This document shows, one piece after another, positions 1-7,584 of a stretch of DNA of 64,000 nt. Every line of letters begins with the position of its first letter. Positions within the stretch are counted from its first letter, which is position 1. Made by a program: the position numbers and the translations under genes. The stretch lies in contig NZ_LZJN01000204.1 in assembly GCF_001667735.1 (NCBI RefSeq), positions 87,669 through 151,668 on the forward strand, read 5' to 3'. The notes under the pieces were generated by a model that saw only the letters and a program-made list of their open reading frames with translations, was not told where the DNA came from and did no database searches. The stretch is from Mycobacterium sp. E183. Its GTDB lineage: Bacteria; Actinomycetota; Actinomycetes; Mycobacteriales; Mycobacteriaceae.

Positions 1-381
1 AACATCAAGCGCGAGTTCGGATTCGCAGGCGCCGACCGGCCCGGGGTAGAAGGCGACGGTGCGCCCGAGCGCGGAGTTGGTGAAGAAGAAGGCCACCCCC
101 ACAGGGATCTGCAATGCCTCCCACGCGCGTCGGTCCAGCGCGAAGTCCGGGAAGGACAGATACCGGTCGGGCACCGCGCGGTAGCGCAGTTCGGCCTGGG
201 TGTCGGTGAACAGCAGATAGCAGGCCCGGCAGACACACATGAGCTGCCGGTCGGCCACGTTGACCACGTGCTGGTGCTCGTCGGCGATCGATTCCGAGCA
301 CATCTCGCACCGCTCGCCGGCCGGTTCGGGGGCCGGCCGGTTGCTGCGGATGCGGGTCAGGACGTCGTACGGGGTGGTCAT
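1..381 (-). CDS. DUF5947 family hydrogenase-associated protein (partial, 3' end outside window)
   Basis: The minus frame opens with ATG at 381 and stays open to the window edge, giving 127 codons. The protein starts MTTPYDVLTRIRSN and carries Cys pairs (CEMC near residue 25 and CRAC near residue 51) that look metal-binding, then a WEALQIPVGVAFF stretch typical of DUF5947. This family travels with actinobacterial [NiFe]-hydrogenase operons; its biochemical role is unknown. Its ATG overlaps the TGA of the NifU-like gene (ATGA), so translation is probably coupled and it belongs to the hhy operon. Confidence is good for the family, low for function. Confidence 0.75.
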   Translation of the reverse strand, partial: MTTPYDVLTRIRSNRPAPEPAGERCEMCSESIADEHQHVVNVADRQLMCVCRACYLLFTDTQAELRYRAVPDRYLSFPDFALDRRAWEALQIPVGVAFFFTNSALGRTVAFYPGPVGACESELALDV

Positions 382-1280
382 GCCGGGGCGCCCATCGCGT
401 GCACCGGTTCGTGGGCCGGCAAGGCCACCGACAGCACGCCATCGCGGGTCAAGAGCGGGAGCGGGTCCAGATGCGCGCCGTTCGCCCCGGCCCCGGCGTG
501 TACCGCGTCGAAGTCCGTCCGGCAGTTGGGGCAGCGCAGTTGCGCCCCATGTAATTTCGCACCGGCCAGGGTGGCGTTGCACACCGGGCAATGGTCGCGG
601 TACGCAAAGGTCTGGTCGCCGACCCGGCACGCCAGCACGGTGGTTGCGGCGACCCGATAGCCGGCCACCTCACCTGGCGCCAGCTCGGCCAGCTCCGGCG
701 CCGGGTGCCAGCTGTGGGACCCGTTGGAATGTACGCGCGCCAGCAGCGATTCGGCCGGGATTACCGATGTGGTTCCGGGCTGGGCCGTGACGACCTCGAT
801 GGCCGAGATCTCGGGTGCCGCGGCGCGCACCGCGTCCTCGACGGCCAACTCCAGCGTCACCGCCGACGACGGACAGCTCTTGCAGCTCCCTTTGAACGCC
901 AGCCGCACGGTATCGCCGTCGACGCCGACGAGGTCGACGTCCCCGCCGTGCGAGCCCAGGTACGGCCGCACCCGGTCGAGCGCGTCGGACACCCGCCGGT
1001 GTACATCGTGCGGGTGCAGACCGTGGACAAGGAGCAGGCTGGCCACCAGGTCGTCGGTGGCCAGCCGCTCGGCTATGCCCGGGTCCCCGGCCTGCCCCAG
1101 GCACTGCATGATCCGTTGCAGCCCGGCCCCGTAGAGGCCGACCACCTCGCGGACCAACTCAGTCGCGCGGTCCCGGGCGGCCGGCCCACTCGCCGCGCAG
1201 GAATCCAGGAGGTTCTGGATCCGATCGCCCGCTGTGCGCCACCGTGCCTCGCTTTCGTCAATGGTGTCCGGGCGATCCAC
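378..1280 (-). CDS. hhyE: NifU-domain plus Rieske-like four-cysteine protein of the hydrogenase operon (HhyE-like)
   Basis: This 300-residue protein probably relays electrons from, or helps assemble, the adjacent hydrogenase. A NifU C-terminal-type domain spans roughly residues 95-165 with the CxxC pair C133/C136. A second, Rieske-like fold covers about 205-295, but where a Rieske protein has CxH and CxxH this one shows CPVC (231, 234) and CPNC (250, 253), a four-Cys set more like a rubredoxin or zinc ribbon. The GTG start at 1280 lies 6 nt after the hhyL stop, with a GGGGAG ribosome site inside the end of hhyL. In M. smegmatis the protein at this position is named HhyE and is needed for Hhy activity (recalled, not checked). 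The symbol is by position and domain content. Confidence 0.75.
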   Translation of the reverse strand: MDRPDTIDESEARWRTAGDRIQNLLDSCAASGPAARDRATELVREVVGLYGAGLQRIMQCLGQAGDPGIAERLATDDLVASLLLVHGLHPHDVHRRVSDALDRVRPYLGSHGGDVDLVGVDGDTVRLAFKGSCKSCPSSAVTLELAVEDAVRAAAPEISAIEVVTAQPGTTSVIPAESLLARVHSNGSHSWHPAPELAELAPGEVAGYRVAATTVLACRVGDQTFAYRDHCPVCNATLAGAKLHGAQLRCPNCRTDFDAVHAGAGANGAHLDPLPLLTRDGVLSVALPAHEPVHAMGAPA

Positions 1281-1286
1281 CTTCGA

Positions 1287-3086
1287 TCACTCCCCGGCGG
1301 GCGACTGTGTCGGTGTGTGCAGTCTGTCGAGGGTCTTGCCCTTTCCCAGATACATGTGCACGCCGCAGGGCAGGCAGGGATCGAAGCTGCGCACCGTGCG
1401 CATCACGTCGATGCCCTTGAAGTCGTCCCGGCCGTTCTCCTCGAAGATCGGCTGGCCTTGCACCGCGTCCTCGTACGGCCCCGGCGTGCCGTAGCTGTCG
1501 CGGGGGTTGGCGTTCCACGGGGTGGGCGGGTACGGGTGGTAGTTGGCGATCTTGCCGTCCCGGATCACCAGGTGGTGGCTGAGCACACCGCGGACCGCCT
1601 CGGTGAACCCGCAGCCGATGGCCTCGTCGGGCACCTCGAACCGCTCCCAGGTCTTGGTGCGCCCGGCGCGGATCTCCTCGAGCGCCTTCTCGGCGAAGTA
1701 CAGCCCGCACGCGGCCGCATAGGCCTGGAAGTAGGTGCGCGCGCGGTCGCGTTCGATCGTGTTGCTGCCGTACTGGGGGATCTTCCATTCCAGCTCCACC
1801 GGACCCTTGAGCGCCGTCTTCGGCAGGTTGATCTTGACGCTGTTCCCGGTCGCCTTGACATAGCCGATGTCGACCAGCCCCGCCAGCGCCGTCGCCCACA
1901 ACCGGGCCAGCGGGCCGCCGCCGGTGTCCAGCGCCAGGTGGTCCTTGCCGTCGAACCAGCGCGGCGACATCACCCAGCTGTACTTGCCGCCCTCCATGTC
2001 CCGCTTCTGGGGGTGGGGGTTGGTGTGCTGGTTCCACGGGTGCCGCCGGTCCACGGCGTTGCCCAGCGGATCGGTCTTGACGAACATCTCCTGGTCGGTC
2101 CAGTCGTCGTAATACGAACTGCCCAACAGGATCCGGATGCCAAGGTTGATGTCGACCAGCGAGTGGGTGACCAGCTTGCCGTCAACCACCACGCCCGGAG
2201 TCACGAACATCGCGTTGCCCCAGCGCTCCATGTCCTTGTACGCGAAGTTGCACACCTCGGGGTCCTGGAAAGAGCCCCAGCAGCCGAGCAGCGTGCGGCG
2301 CAGCCCGACCTTCTCGTAACCGGGCAGCGCGGTGTAGAAGAAGTCGAACAGGTCGTCGTGCATGGGCACGACCTTCTTCATGAACTCCACGTAGCGCATC
2401 AGCCGGGTCATGTAGTCGGTCATCAGCTGGATGGTCGCGACGGTGCCGACCCCGCCTGGGTAGAGCGTCGACGGGTGCACGTGGCGGCCCTCCATGAGGC
2501 AGAACATCTCTCGCGTCCAGCGGCTGACCGCCAGCGCCTCGCGGTAGAACTCGCCGGTGAACGGGTTGAGCGAGCGCATGATGTCGGCGATCGTCCGGTA
2601 CCCGTGCGCCCCGGCCTGCGGCGCCGCCGTCTTCTCCGCCAGGGCGAGAACGCTCGGGTTGGTCTCGGAGACCATCTTTTCGCAGAAGTCCACGCCGACC
2701 AGGTTCTCCTGGAAGATGTTGTGGTCGAACATGTATTCCGCGGCCTCGCCCAGGTTGACGATCCACTCGCCCAGGTGCGGCGGCTTGACGCCGTAGGCCA
2801 TGTTCTGCGCGTAGCACGAGCAGGTGGCGTGGTTGTCGCCGCAGATCCCGCAGATGCGGCTGGTGATGAAGTGCGCGTCGCGAGGATCCTTGCCCTTCAT
2901 GAAGATCGAGTAGCCGCGGAAAATCGACGAGGTGCTGTGGCACTCGACGACCTCTCGGTTCTCGAAGTCGATCTTGGTGTAGATACCCAGGCTGCCGACG
3001 ATTCTGGTGATGGGGTCCCAGGCCATGTCGACGAGTTGGCCGGGTTCCCGCTTGGCGTGCATGGGTTCAGGGGTGATGGTTGCCAT
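1287..3086 (-). CDS. hhyL: [NiFe]-hydrogenase large subunit, group 1h (Hhy) type
   Basis: This is the catalytic subunit that binds the Ni-Fe(CN)2CO centre and oxidises H2, 599 residues. The L1 motif RICGICGDNH sits at residues 77-86 (ligands C79 and C82), and the L2 motif DPCLPCGVH at 569-577 (C571, C574). Twenty-two residues follow H577, so a maturation endopeptidase should cut after this His; no such protease is in the window. The ATG at 3086 has a GGAGAG ribosome site 10 nt upstream. It follows hhyS by 73 nt and precedes the NifU/Rieske-like gene. The low-oxygen-sensitivity group 1h assignment rests mainly on the small subunit. The group oxidises trace, even atmospheric, H2 during starvation. 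Confidence 0.93.
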   Translation of the reverse strand: MATITPEPMHAKREPGQLVDMAWDPITRIVGSLGIYTKIDFENREVVECHSTSSIFRGYSIFMKGKDPRDAHFITSRICGICGDNHATCSCYAQNMAYGVKPPHLGEWIVNLGEAAEYMFDHNIFQENLVGVDFCEKMVSETNPSVLALAEKTAAPQAGAHGYRTIADIMRSLNPFTGEFYREALAVSRWTREMFCLMEGRHVHPSTLYPGGVGTVATIQLMTDYMTRLMRYVEFMKKVVPMHDDLFDFFYTALPGYEKVGLRRTLLGCWGSFQDPEVCNFAYKDMERWGNAMFVTPGVVVDGKLVTHSLVDINLGIRILLGSSYYDDWTDQEMFVKTDPLGNAVDRRHPWNQHTNPHPQKRDMEGGKYSWVMSPRWFDGKDHLALDTGGGPLARLWATALAGLVDIGYVKATGNSVKINLPKTALKGPVELEWKIPQYGSNTIERDRARTYFQAYAAACGLYFAEKALEEIRAGRTKTWERFEVPDEAIGCGFTEAVRGVLSHHLVIRDGKIANYHPYPPTPWNANPRDSYGTPGPYEDAVQGQPIFEENGRDDFKGIDVMRTVRSFDPCLPCGVHMYLGKGKTLDRLHTPTQSPAGE

Positions 3087-3159
3087 TGCAGTACCGCTCT
3101 CCGCCCCCAGGGGCTCCAGTGATGAGAACGAAGCGCGCCGACCCGGTAGCCGAGGTGGC

Positions 3160-4215
3160 CTACCAGGTGCGGCGCGCCCCGGTGGTTAGTTGATCGCCGT
3201 TGTGGCGCCAGCGCGGCTCCTTGTCGACGGTGCGTCCCGTGATACCCCTCAGGTTGCGAATCACGGTGCCGTACAGTCCCGACGCGGTGCTCGATAACTT
3301 GCCGCCCGGCGGTTCGTCCATGAAGGGCATGAACTTGTCGGGGAACCCCGGCATGGTGCATCCGATGCAGATGCCACCCACGTTGGGGCAGCCGCCGACA
3401 CCGTTGATCCATCCGCGCTTGGGCACGTTGCACTTGACGACCGGGCCCCAACAGCCCAGTTTCACAATGCATTTCGGTGATCCGTATTCGGTGGCGAAGT
3501 CGCCCTGCTCGTAGTACCCAGCCCGGTCACAACCCTCGTGGACGGTGTTGCCGAACAACCACTTGGGCCGCAGCGCATCGTCGAGCGGAATCATCGGCGC
3601 CTGACCGGTCGCCATGTAGAGCAAATAGGTCAGCGTCTCGGACAGGTTGTCGGGATGGATCGGGCAGCCCGGCACGCACACGATCGGGATGCCGGCCTTG
3701 CTCTTCCACTCCCACCCGAGATAGTCGGGTACGCCCATCGCCCCCGTCGGATTGCCGGCCATGGCGTGGATGCCGCCGTAGGTGGCGCACGTGCCGACCG
3801 CGACGATCGCGGTGGCCTTGGGCGCCAGCCGGTCGAGCCATTCGCTGGTGGTCATCGGCTGGCCGGTCGCGGGGTCGTTGCCGAACCCGCACCAGTAGCC
3901 CTCGTCCTTGAGCTTCTCGTTGGGGATGGATCCTTCGACGACGAGCACGAAGGGTTCCAGCTCGCCGCGATCGGCCTTGAAGAACCACGACAGGAAGTCG
4001 TCTGCCCCGCCATTGGGGCCGCACTCGAAATCGATTAGGGGCCAGTGCACAGCGACTTTCGGAAGCCCCGGTAGAGCCCCCAGGGCGATCTCCTCGACCG
4101 AGGGTTGGGTGGCGGCAGTCAACGCCACCGAATCGCCGTCACAACTGAGCCCCGCATTAATCCAGAGAACGTGGATCAACGTTTCTTCTGCTTTGACTGC
4201 TGCTTCTGTTGGCAT
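3160..4215 (-). CDS. hhyS: [NiFe]-hydrogenase small subunit, group 1h (Hhy) type
   Basis: This 351-residue subunit carries the FeS clusters passing electrons out of HhyL. The usual proximal-cluster CxxC near the N-terminus is C25-D-G-D28, with Asp in place of the second Cys. That 3Cys-1Asp ligation is the hallmark of the actinobacterial-type O2-insensitive hydrogenase (group 1h, formerly group 5). Further Cys-rich motifs (VGTCATYGG, VPGCPIHP, KLGCWGP, CPNVGGICIGC) supply the other clusters. No twin-arginine signal is present, so the enzyme should stay on the cytoplasmic side. The ATG at 4215 has GGAAAG about 8 nt upstream. It is the first structural gene of the hhy operon, behind a 228-bp leader with a promoter-like sequence. 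Confidence 0.94.
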   Translation of the reverse strand: MPTEAAVKAEETLIHVLWINAGLSCDGDSVALTAATQPSVEEIALGALPGLPKVAVHWPLIDFECGPNGGADDFLSWFFKADRGELEPFVLVVEGSIPNEKLKDEGYWCGFGNDPATGQPMTTSEWLDRLAPKATAIVAVGTCATYGGIHAMAGNPTGAMGVPDYLGWEWKSKAGIPIVCVPGCPIHPDNLSETLTYLLYMATGQAPMIPLDDALRPKWLFGNTVHEGCDRAGYYEQGDFATEYGSPKCIVKLGCWGPVVKCNVPKRGWINGVGGCPNVGGICIGCTMPGFPDKFMPFMDEPPGGKLSSTASGLYGTVIRNLRGITGRTVDKEPRWRHNGDQLTTGARRTW

Positions 4216-4296
4216 GCTGCAGCTTTCCGGGGCCGGGCTGAGACCCCTGCGCCGCCGGAGTCGACCGTCGGCCCACTTGCGCAGCGCTAATTTTTG

Positions 4297-4325
4297 GGTC
4301 TACTCCTCGCCGCCGAGCGTGTCAA
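4297..4325 (-). promoter_or_regulatory. candidate sigma-A-type promoter of the hhy operon
   Basis: On the minus strand TTGACA (4325-4320) is followed after exactly 17 nt by TAGACC (4302-4297). The predicted transcript starts near 4290, about 75 nt before hhyS. The -35 hexamer is perfect; the -10 matches three of six consensus positions. Confidence 0.45.
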
Positions 4326-4360
4326 CGGTTCTGCGGCACCAACTAGTTAGACAACCGTTG
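4323..4360. promoter_or_regulatory. inverted repeat overlapping the hhy -35 region (candidate operator)
   Basis: Arms CAACGGTT (4323-4330) and AACCGTTG (4353-4360) are perfect reverse complements, 22 bp apart, with an AACTAGTT palindrome (4341-4348) between them. One arm overlaps the TTGACA box, so a bound dimer could block or assist polymerase. The cognate regulator is unknown. Confidence 0.4.
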
Positions 4361-4443
4361 CATAATTTTTCGGTCTGCGGCGCGGGGGGTGACGACCGGG
4401 CCCGCGGCCGGAAAATCATGCGAATCGCTTGCAGAAGGGGCGG

Positions 4444-5214
4444 TCAGGCCGCCGGCCCCGCGGCGAATCGCCGCAGCCAGCCGAACCATGCGGCCATCCC
4501 GGCTCCGGTGCGCGCACTCAGCGGCAGGATTGCCGCGGTCGCATTGACCTTGCGCACGTGGGCGATGTATTCGTCGACGTCCACGTCGAGGTAGGGAACC
4601 AAGTCAATCTTGTTGAGCAGCACCACATCCACGGAACGGAACATCACCGGATACTTCAGCGGCTTGTCCTCGCCCTCGGTCACCGAGTACACCATGGCCT
4701 TGGCGTGCTCGCCGACGTCGAACTCCGCCGGGCAGACCAGGTTGCCGACGTTCTCGATGATCACCAGGTCCAGCGCGGGAAGGTCGAGACCGGGCAGGGC
4801 GCGATTCACCATCGGCGCGTCGAGATGGCATTCGCCGCCAAAACCGTTGCTGGTGTTGAGCAGTGAGATCTGGGCGCCACGCCCCCGGAGCTTGGCCGCG
4901 TCGAGATCGGTGGCGATGTCGCCTTCGATCACCCCGATGGCAAGCTCGCCGGCGAGCTCGTCGAGCGTGGCCTGCAGGATGGTCGTCTTGCCCGATCCCG
5001 GCGAACTCATCAGGTTCAGCGTGCGCACCCCGTTGTCTTCGAACGCCGCCCGGTTGGCGTCGGCGAGGAGGTCGTTCTCGGCGAAGATCGCCTCCAGCAC
5101 GTCGACCCGCTGCTTGCCGGTCCGGTATTGGCCGTGGTCGCCGTGCCGGTGATCCGGATCGTCGTGCTCGTGGGAGTGCACCGTTCCGTCGTCATGCCGA
5201 TGAAATCTGCCCAT
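4444..5214 (-). CDS. hypB: hydrogenase/urease nickel-incorporation GTPase HypB
   Basis: HypB is the GTPase that, with HypA, delivers Ni2+ to the hydrogenase large subunit. The 256-residue protein opens MGRFHRHDDG and has a His/Asp-rich tail (about residues 5-30, ten His) that could store nickel. Then comes the P-loop SPGSGKT, the EGDIATDLDA region, and NKIDL as the G4 motif. I chose ATG at 5214; an in-frame TTG at 5220 adds two residues but HypB proteins typically begin MGRFH or MCGRFH. It lies 28 nt after hypA, most likely in a nicT-hypA-hypB transcript upstream of hhyS. The remaining maturation genes (hypC-F) are not in the window. Confidence 0.93.
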   Translation of the reverse strand: MGRFHRHDDGTVHSHEHDDPDHRHGDHGQYRTGKQRVDVLEAIFAENDLLADANRAAFEDNGVRTLNLMSSPGSGKTTILQATLDELAGELAIGVIEGDIATDLDAAKLRGRGAQISLLNTSNGFGGECHLDAPMVNRALPGLDLPALDLVIIENVGNLVCPAEFDVGEHAKAMVYSVTEGEDKPLKYPVMFRSVDVVLLNKIDLVPYLDVDVDEYIAHVRKVNATAAILPLSARTGAGMAAWFGWLRRFAAGPAA

Positions 5215-5242
5215 GGTCAAATCCGTTCGGAAAAGGCGCTTT

Positions 5243-5578
5243 TCATGAGACGTCCAGCGACGTAACCAAGAACTCGTTGCCGTGCAGCACCTCGACGTCG
5301 GAACTGTCGCACCGCGGGCACCAGATCGACCAGGCGGATGTGATCTCCGATCGCCGGCCGCAGGCGCGGCAGCTCACCTCGGCGCCGACGCACTCGAGTT
5401 CCAGCTCGGCCTCCGGCATGTTCTCGGCGTCGCGCACCAGCGTCCAGCAGAACGAGAGCGATTCGGGCACCACCTGGCGCAGTGCGCCGATCCGCACCCG
5501 CACCACGTCGACGTGCCGGCCGTCGGCATGGGTCTTGGCCACATCGGCGATCGCTTCACAGAGCGACAGCTCATGCAC
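5243..5578 (-). CDS. hypA: hydrogenase maturation nickel metallochaperone HypA
   Basis: This 111-residue protein begins MHELSLCEA; the N-terminal Met1-His2-Glu3 is the conserved nickel site of HypA. The zinc-ribbon cysteines are CRAC (near 70-73) and CPRC (near 87-90), in the usual spacing. Full-length for the family (about 110-120 residues). It sits between nicT (72 nt upstream) and hypB (28 nt downstream) on the same strand, so nickel import and delivery are genetically linked. Identification is secure. Confidence 0.94.
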   Translation of the reverse strand: MHELSLCEAIADVAKTHADGRHVDVVRVRIGALRQVVPESLSFCWTLVRDAENMPEAELELECVGAEVSCRACGRRSEITSAWSIWCPRCDSSDVEVLHGNEFLVTSLDVS

Positions 5579-5650
5579 CGCCGATCACCGGCGTCCGCCG
5601 CGGTCTCATGAGCACTGTTCTACACCGAACGCCCCGCGTGCGCAGCAGTG

Positions 5651-6769
5651 TCAGGGGGAGGGCGTCCACTTCTGTTCCAGCCGGCCGTAGCGCCAGAACA
5701 GCACGGCGGCCGCCCAGGTGATGACGAACGCGCCCACGACGAAATAGCCGACGGTGTTGAGGTCCAAGCCGCCGATCCAGTTCCAGAACGGGCCGCGCCA
5801 GCCGAATTGCTCGGCGAACAGCGCGAGGAGTTCGACGCTGCCGATCAGCAGCGCGACCACTACCGACAGAGCGGTGATGGTGATGTTGTAGTAGATCTTG
5901 CGGACCGGGTTGGAAAAGGCCCAGCCATAGGCGAAGTTCATGAACGAGCCGTCGATGGTGTCCAGCAGGCACATCCCGGCGGTGAAGAGCACCGGCAGAC
6001 ACAGGATGGCGTACCAGGGCAGCCCGGCGGCGGCACTGGTGCCGGCGAGGACCAGCAGCGCGATCTCGGTCGCCGTGTCGAAGCCGAGTCCGAACAGCAC
6101 CCCGACGGGGTAGGAGTGCCACGACTTGGTGATCGATCTGGTGAAGCGGCTGAGAAACCGGTTCATCAGGCCGCGGCTGTCCAGCTGCCGTTCCAGTTCG
6201 GCGCCGTCGGTTTCGTGGTCGTAGTCGCCACGGCGCAGCCGGGCGAACACCCGCAGGATGCCCACCAGCACGACGACGTTGAGGAGGGCGATCGCATAGA
6301 GGAACACACCGGAGACGCCGGTGCCGATCAGCCCCGTGTAGTGGTGCAGCGCCGACGAGTCGTCCCGGACCGGCCCGACGATCGTCTTGACTCCGGAGGC
6401 CAGTAGGACCGCCAGCGCGAAGACCACCGTGGAATGTCCGAGCGAGAAGAAGAACCCGACCGCGAGCGGTCGCTGTCCGTCGTTCATCAGCTTGCGGGTG
6501 GTGTTGTCGATGGCGGCGATGTGGTCGGCGTCGAACGCGTGCCGCATACCCAGGGTGTACGCCGTCAGCCCGATGCCCACACCAAATGCCTTGCCGCCGA
6601 GGCTCAGTTGCGCCGGGGCCACCAGGGCCACCAAGGTGAGCCAGCCGATCAGATGGAGCGCGACGATGACCGCCAGCATCGAGGCGAGACGCCACCACTC
6701 CGCCGCCGTCAAGGCGGTGCGAAGCTTGGTCGTCCATGACGGCCACCAGTCGGGCTCAGTACCGGCCAC
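5651..6769 (-). CDS. nicT: nickel/cobalt transporter, NiCoT family
   Basis: A 372-residue multi-pass permease for high-affinity Ni2+ (or Co2+) uptake. The family signatures are all present: RHAFDADHI in the second segment, LGHSTVV, and LGFDTATEI; about eight hydrophobic segments are visible. I set the start at GTG 6769 because GGAAGGAC lies just upstream and the length equals the M. tuberculosis NicT (Rv2856) as I recall it; the frame stays open much further into the divergent fur gene, which is not coding in that direction. Placement directly before hypA-hypB-hhyS argues for nickel rather than cobalt. Regulation is probably by the divergent Fur-family gene. Confidence 0.92.
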   Translation of the reverse strand: MAGTEPDWWPSWTTKLRTALTAAEWWRLASMLAVIVALHLIGWLTLVALVAPAQLSLGGKAFGVGIGLTAYTLGMRHAFDADHIAAIDNTTRKLMNDGQRPLAVGFFFSLGHSTVVFALAVLLASGVKTIVGPVRDDSSALHHYTGLIGTGVSGVFLYAIALLNVVVLVGILRVFARLRRGDYDHETDGAELERQLDSRGLMNRFLSRFTRSITKSWHSYPVGVLFGLGFDTATEIALLVLAGTSAAAGLPWYAILCLPVLFTAGMCLLDTIDGSFMNFAYGWAFSNPVRKIYYNITITALSVVVALLIGSVELLALFAEQFGWRGPFWNWIGGLDLNTVGYFVVGAFVITWAAAVLFWRYGRLEQKWTPSP

Positions 6770-6828
6770 TGTGGTCCTTCCGGCATGAGGGAACAACCGG
6801 GTCGACTGTATGTGCGTTCGCCGACTAG

Positions 6829-6845
6829 ATGCAAGTCGCTCGCAG
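6829..6845. promoter_or_regulatory. Nur-like operator between nicT and the Fur-family gene
   Basis: The sequence ATGCAA-N5-TCGCAG resembles the Streptomyces Nur box (TTGCAA-N5-TTGCAA) at 8 of 12 half-site positions. It lies in the 153-bp divergent region, 60 bp from the nicT start and 78 bp from the fur-like start, where one regulator could control both. This is by eye and untested. Confidence 0.4.
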
Positions 6846-6922
6846 GAAACCCGGCGCCCGGTGCGGGAGGTGAATTCGGCCGAAAACTGGCGCGCCCCGC
6901 CGGGCGGCGCGACACTGGGCGG

Positions 6923-7414
6923 GTGACGCCGAAGCCGTCGGCTCTGGACCCTTCCGTCGCCGCGCGGATCGGTGATCTGCTGCGCGCCCGGGGGCTGCGG
7001 CGGATGTCCTCGCGTATTCAGGTGCTGGCGGTGCTCGAGCCCGTCGACGGGCACCTGCCGGTCGCGGAAATCCACGAGCGGGTGCGCGCCGCGTTGCCGC
7101 ACGGCGCCCATGCCCCCGACGTGGCGACCATCTATCGCACGGTGACCACCCTGGTCGGGCAGGGGATGCTGCACGCGCTGACCCTCGACGGCGGTGTCAC
7201 CACCTACGGGATGGCCACCGCGCCACACCACCACGCCGTGTGTACGTCGTGCGGCTCGATCATCGAGGTGCCCGCCCGGCAGCTCAGCTCGGCCCTCGAG
7301 CACGCGATGGCGGGCAGCTCCTTCGCGCTCTCGGAGGCGGCGGGGCTGACGCTGCACGGGCTGTGCCCCGAGTGCCAGGACGGCAAGGGGCCACTCAAAC
7401 GTTCGGGGCGCTGA
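6923..7414 (+). CDS. Fur-family metal-responsive repressor, probably nickel-sensing (Nur-like)
   Basis: A 163-residue Fur-superfamily regulator. The winged helix carries ATIYRTVTTLVGQGML, and the metal-binding half shows HHHAVCTSCG and CPEC, giving the two CxxC pairs of a structural zinc site and the His cluster of the sensory site. I chose GTG at 6923 (VTPKPSALDPS); the open frame continues upstream to 6785 but those residues are low in Fur-like character and would use up the intergenic operator region. It is divergent from nicT and next to hypAB-hhySL, so nickel sensing is the natural guess, though zinc or iron cannot be excluded from sequence alone. It ends just before the hairpin repeat block. 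Confidence 0.82.
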   Translation: MTPKPSALDPSVAARIGDLLRARGLRRMSSRIQVLAVLEPVDGHLPVAEIHERVRAALPHGAHAPDVATIYRTVTTLVGQGMLHALTLDGGVTTYGMATAPHHHAVCTSCGSIIEVPARQLSSALEHAMAGSSFALSEAAGLTLHGLCPECQDGKGPLKRSGR

Positions 7415-7428
7415 CCACGAGCCCGATG

Positions 7429-7584
7429 GTGGCGACCCGCTGCGCCCGGCTGCGCCGCGCTGGCGATCGCCACTAGGCCGAATGGTGGCGACCCGCTGCG
7501 CCCGGCTGCGCCGCGCTGGCGATCGCCACGAGCCCGATGGTGGCGACCCGCTGCGCCCGGCTGCGCCGCGCTGGCGATCGCCAC
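7429..7584. repeat. three tandem copies of a 45-bp GC-rich hairpin repeat between convergent genes
   Basis: Copies lie at 7429-7473, 7485-7529 and 7540-7584, spaced 55-56 bp. Each starts GTGGCGACCC and ends GGCGATCGCCAC; the outer GTGGCGA/TCGCCAC arms pair, and TGGCGATCGCCA near the 3' end is a perfect 12-bp palindrome. The block fills the gap between the Fur-family gene (ending 7414) and mtr on the other strand, and its last base is the first base of the mtr stop triplet. A related two-copy block is at 37237-37337. It may act as a bidirectional terminator; there is no U-tract. Confidence 0.8.

Noticed and set aside
591..3122. 843-residue plus-strand open frame antisense to the hydrogenase large subunit
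   Set aside because: The minus strand encodes HhyL with intact motifs; the plus frame is a GC-bias artefact rich in Arg, Val, Gly and His without a known domain.
3087..3159. Extra gene or separate promoter between hhyS and hhyL
   Set aside because: Only 73 nt, no open frame with a ribosome site; it serves as the hhyL leader.
5215..5220. TTG start for hypB two codons upstream
   Set aside because: MGRFH is the conserved HypB N-terminus, so ATG 5214 is preferred.
6770..7357. Upstream extension of the nicT frame across the Fur-family gene
   Set aside because: The Fur-family protein is clear on the opposite strand, and GTG 6769 has a good ribosome site and the expected length.
7429..7584. CRISPR array
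   Set aside because: Only three units with 10-12 bp spacers; spacers are not unique and no cas genes are present.
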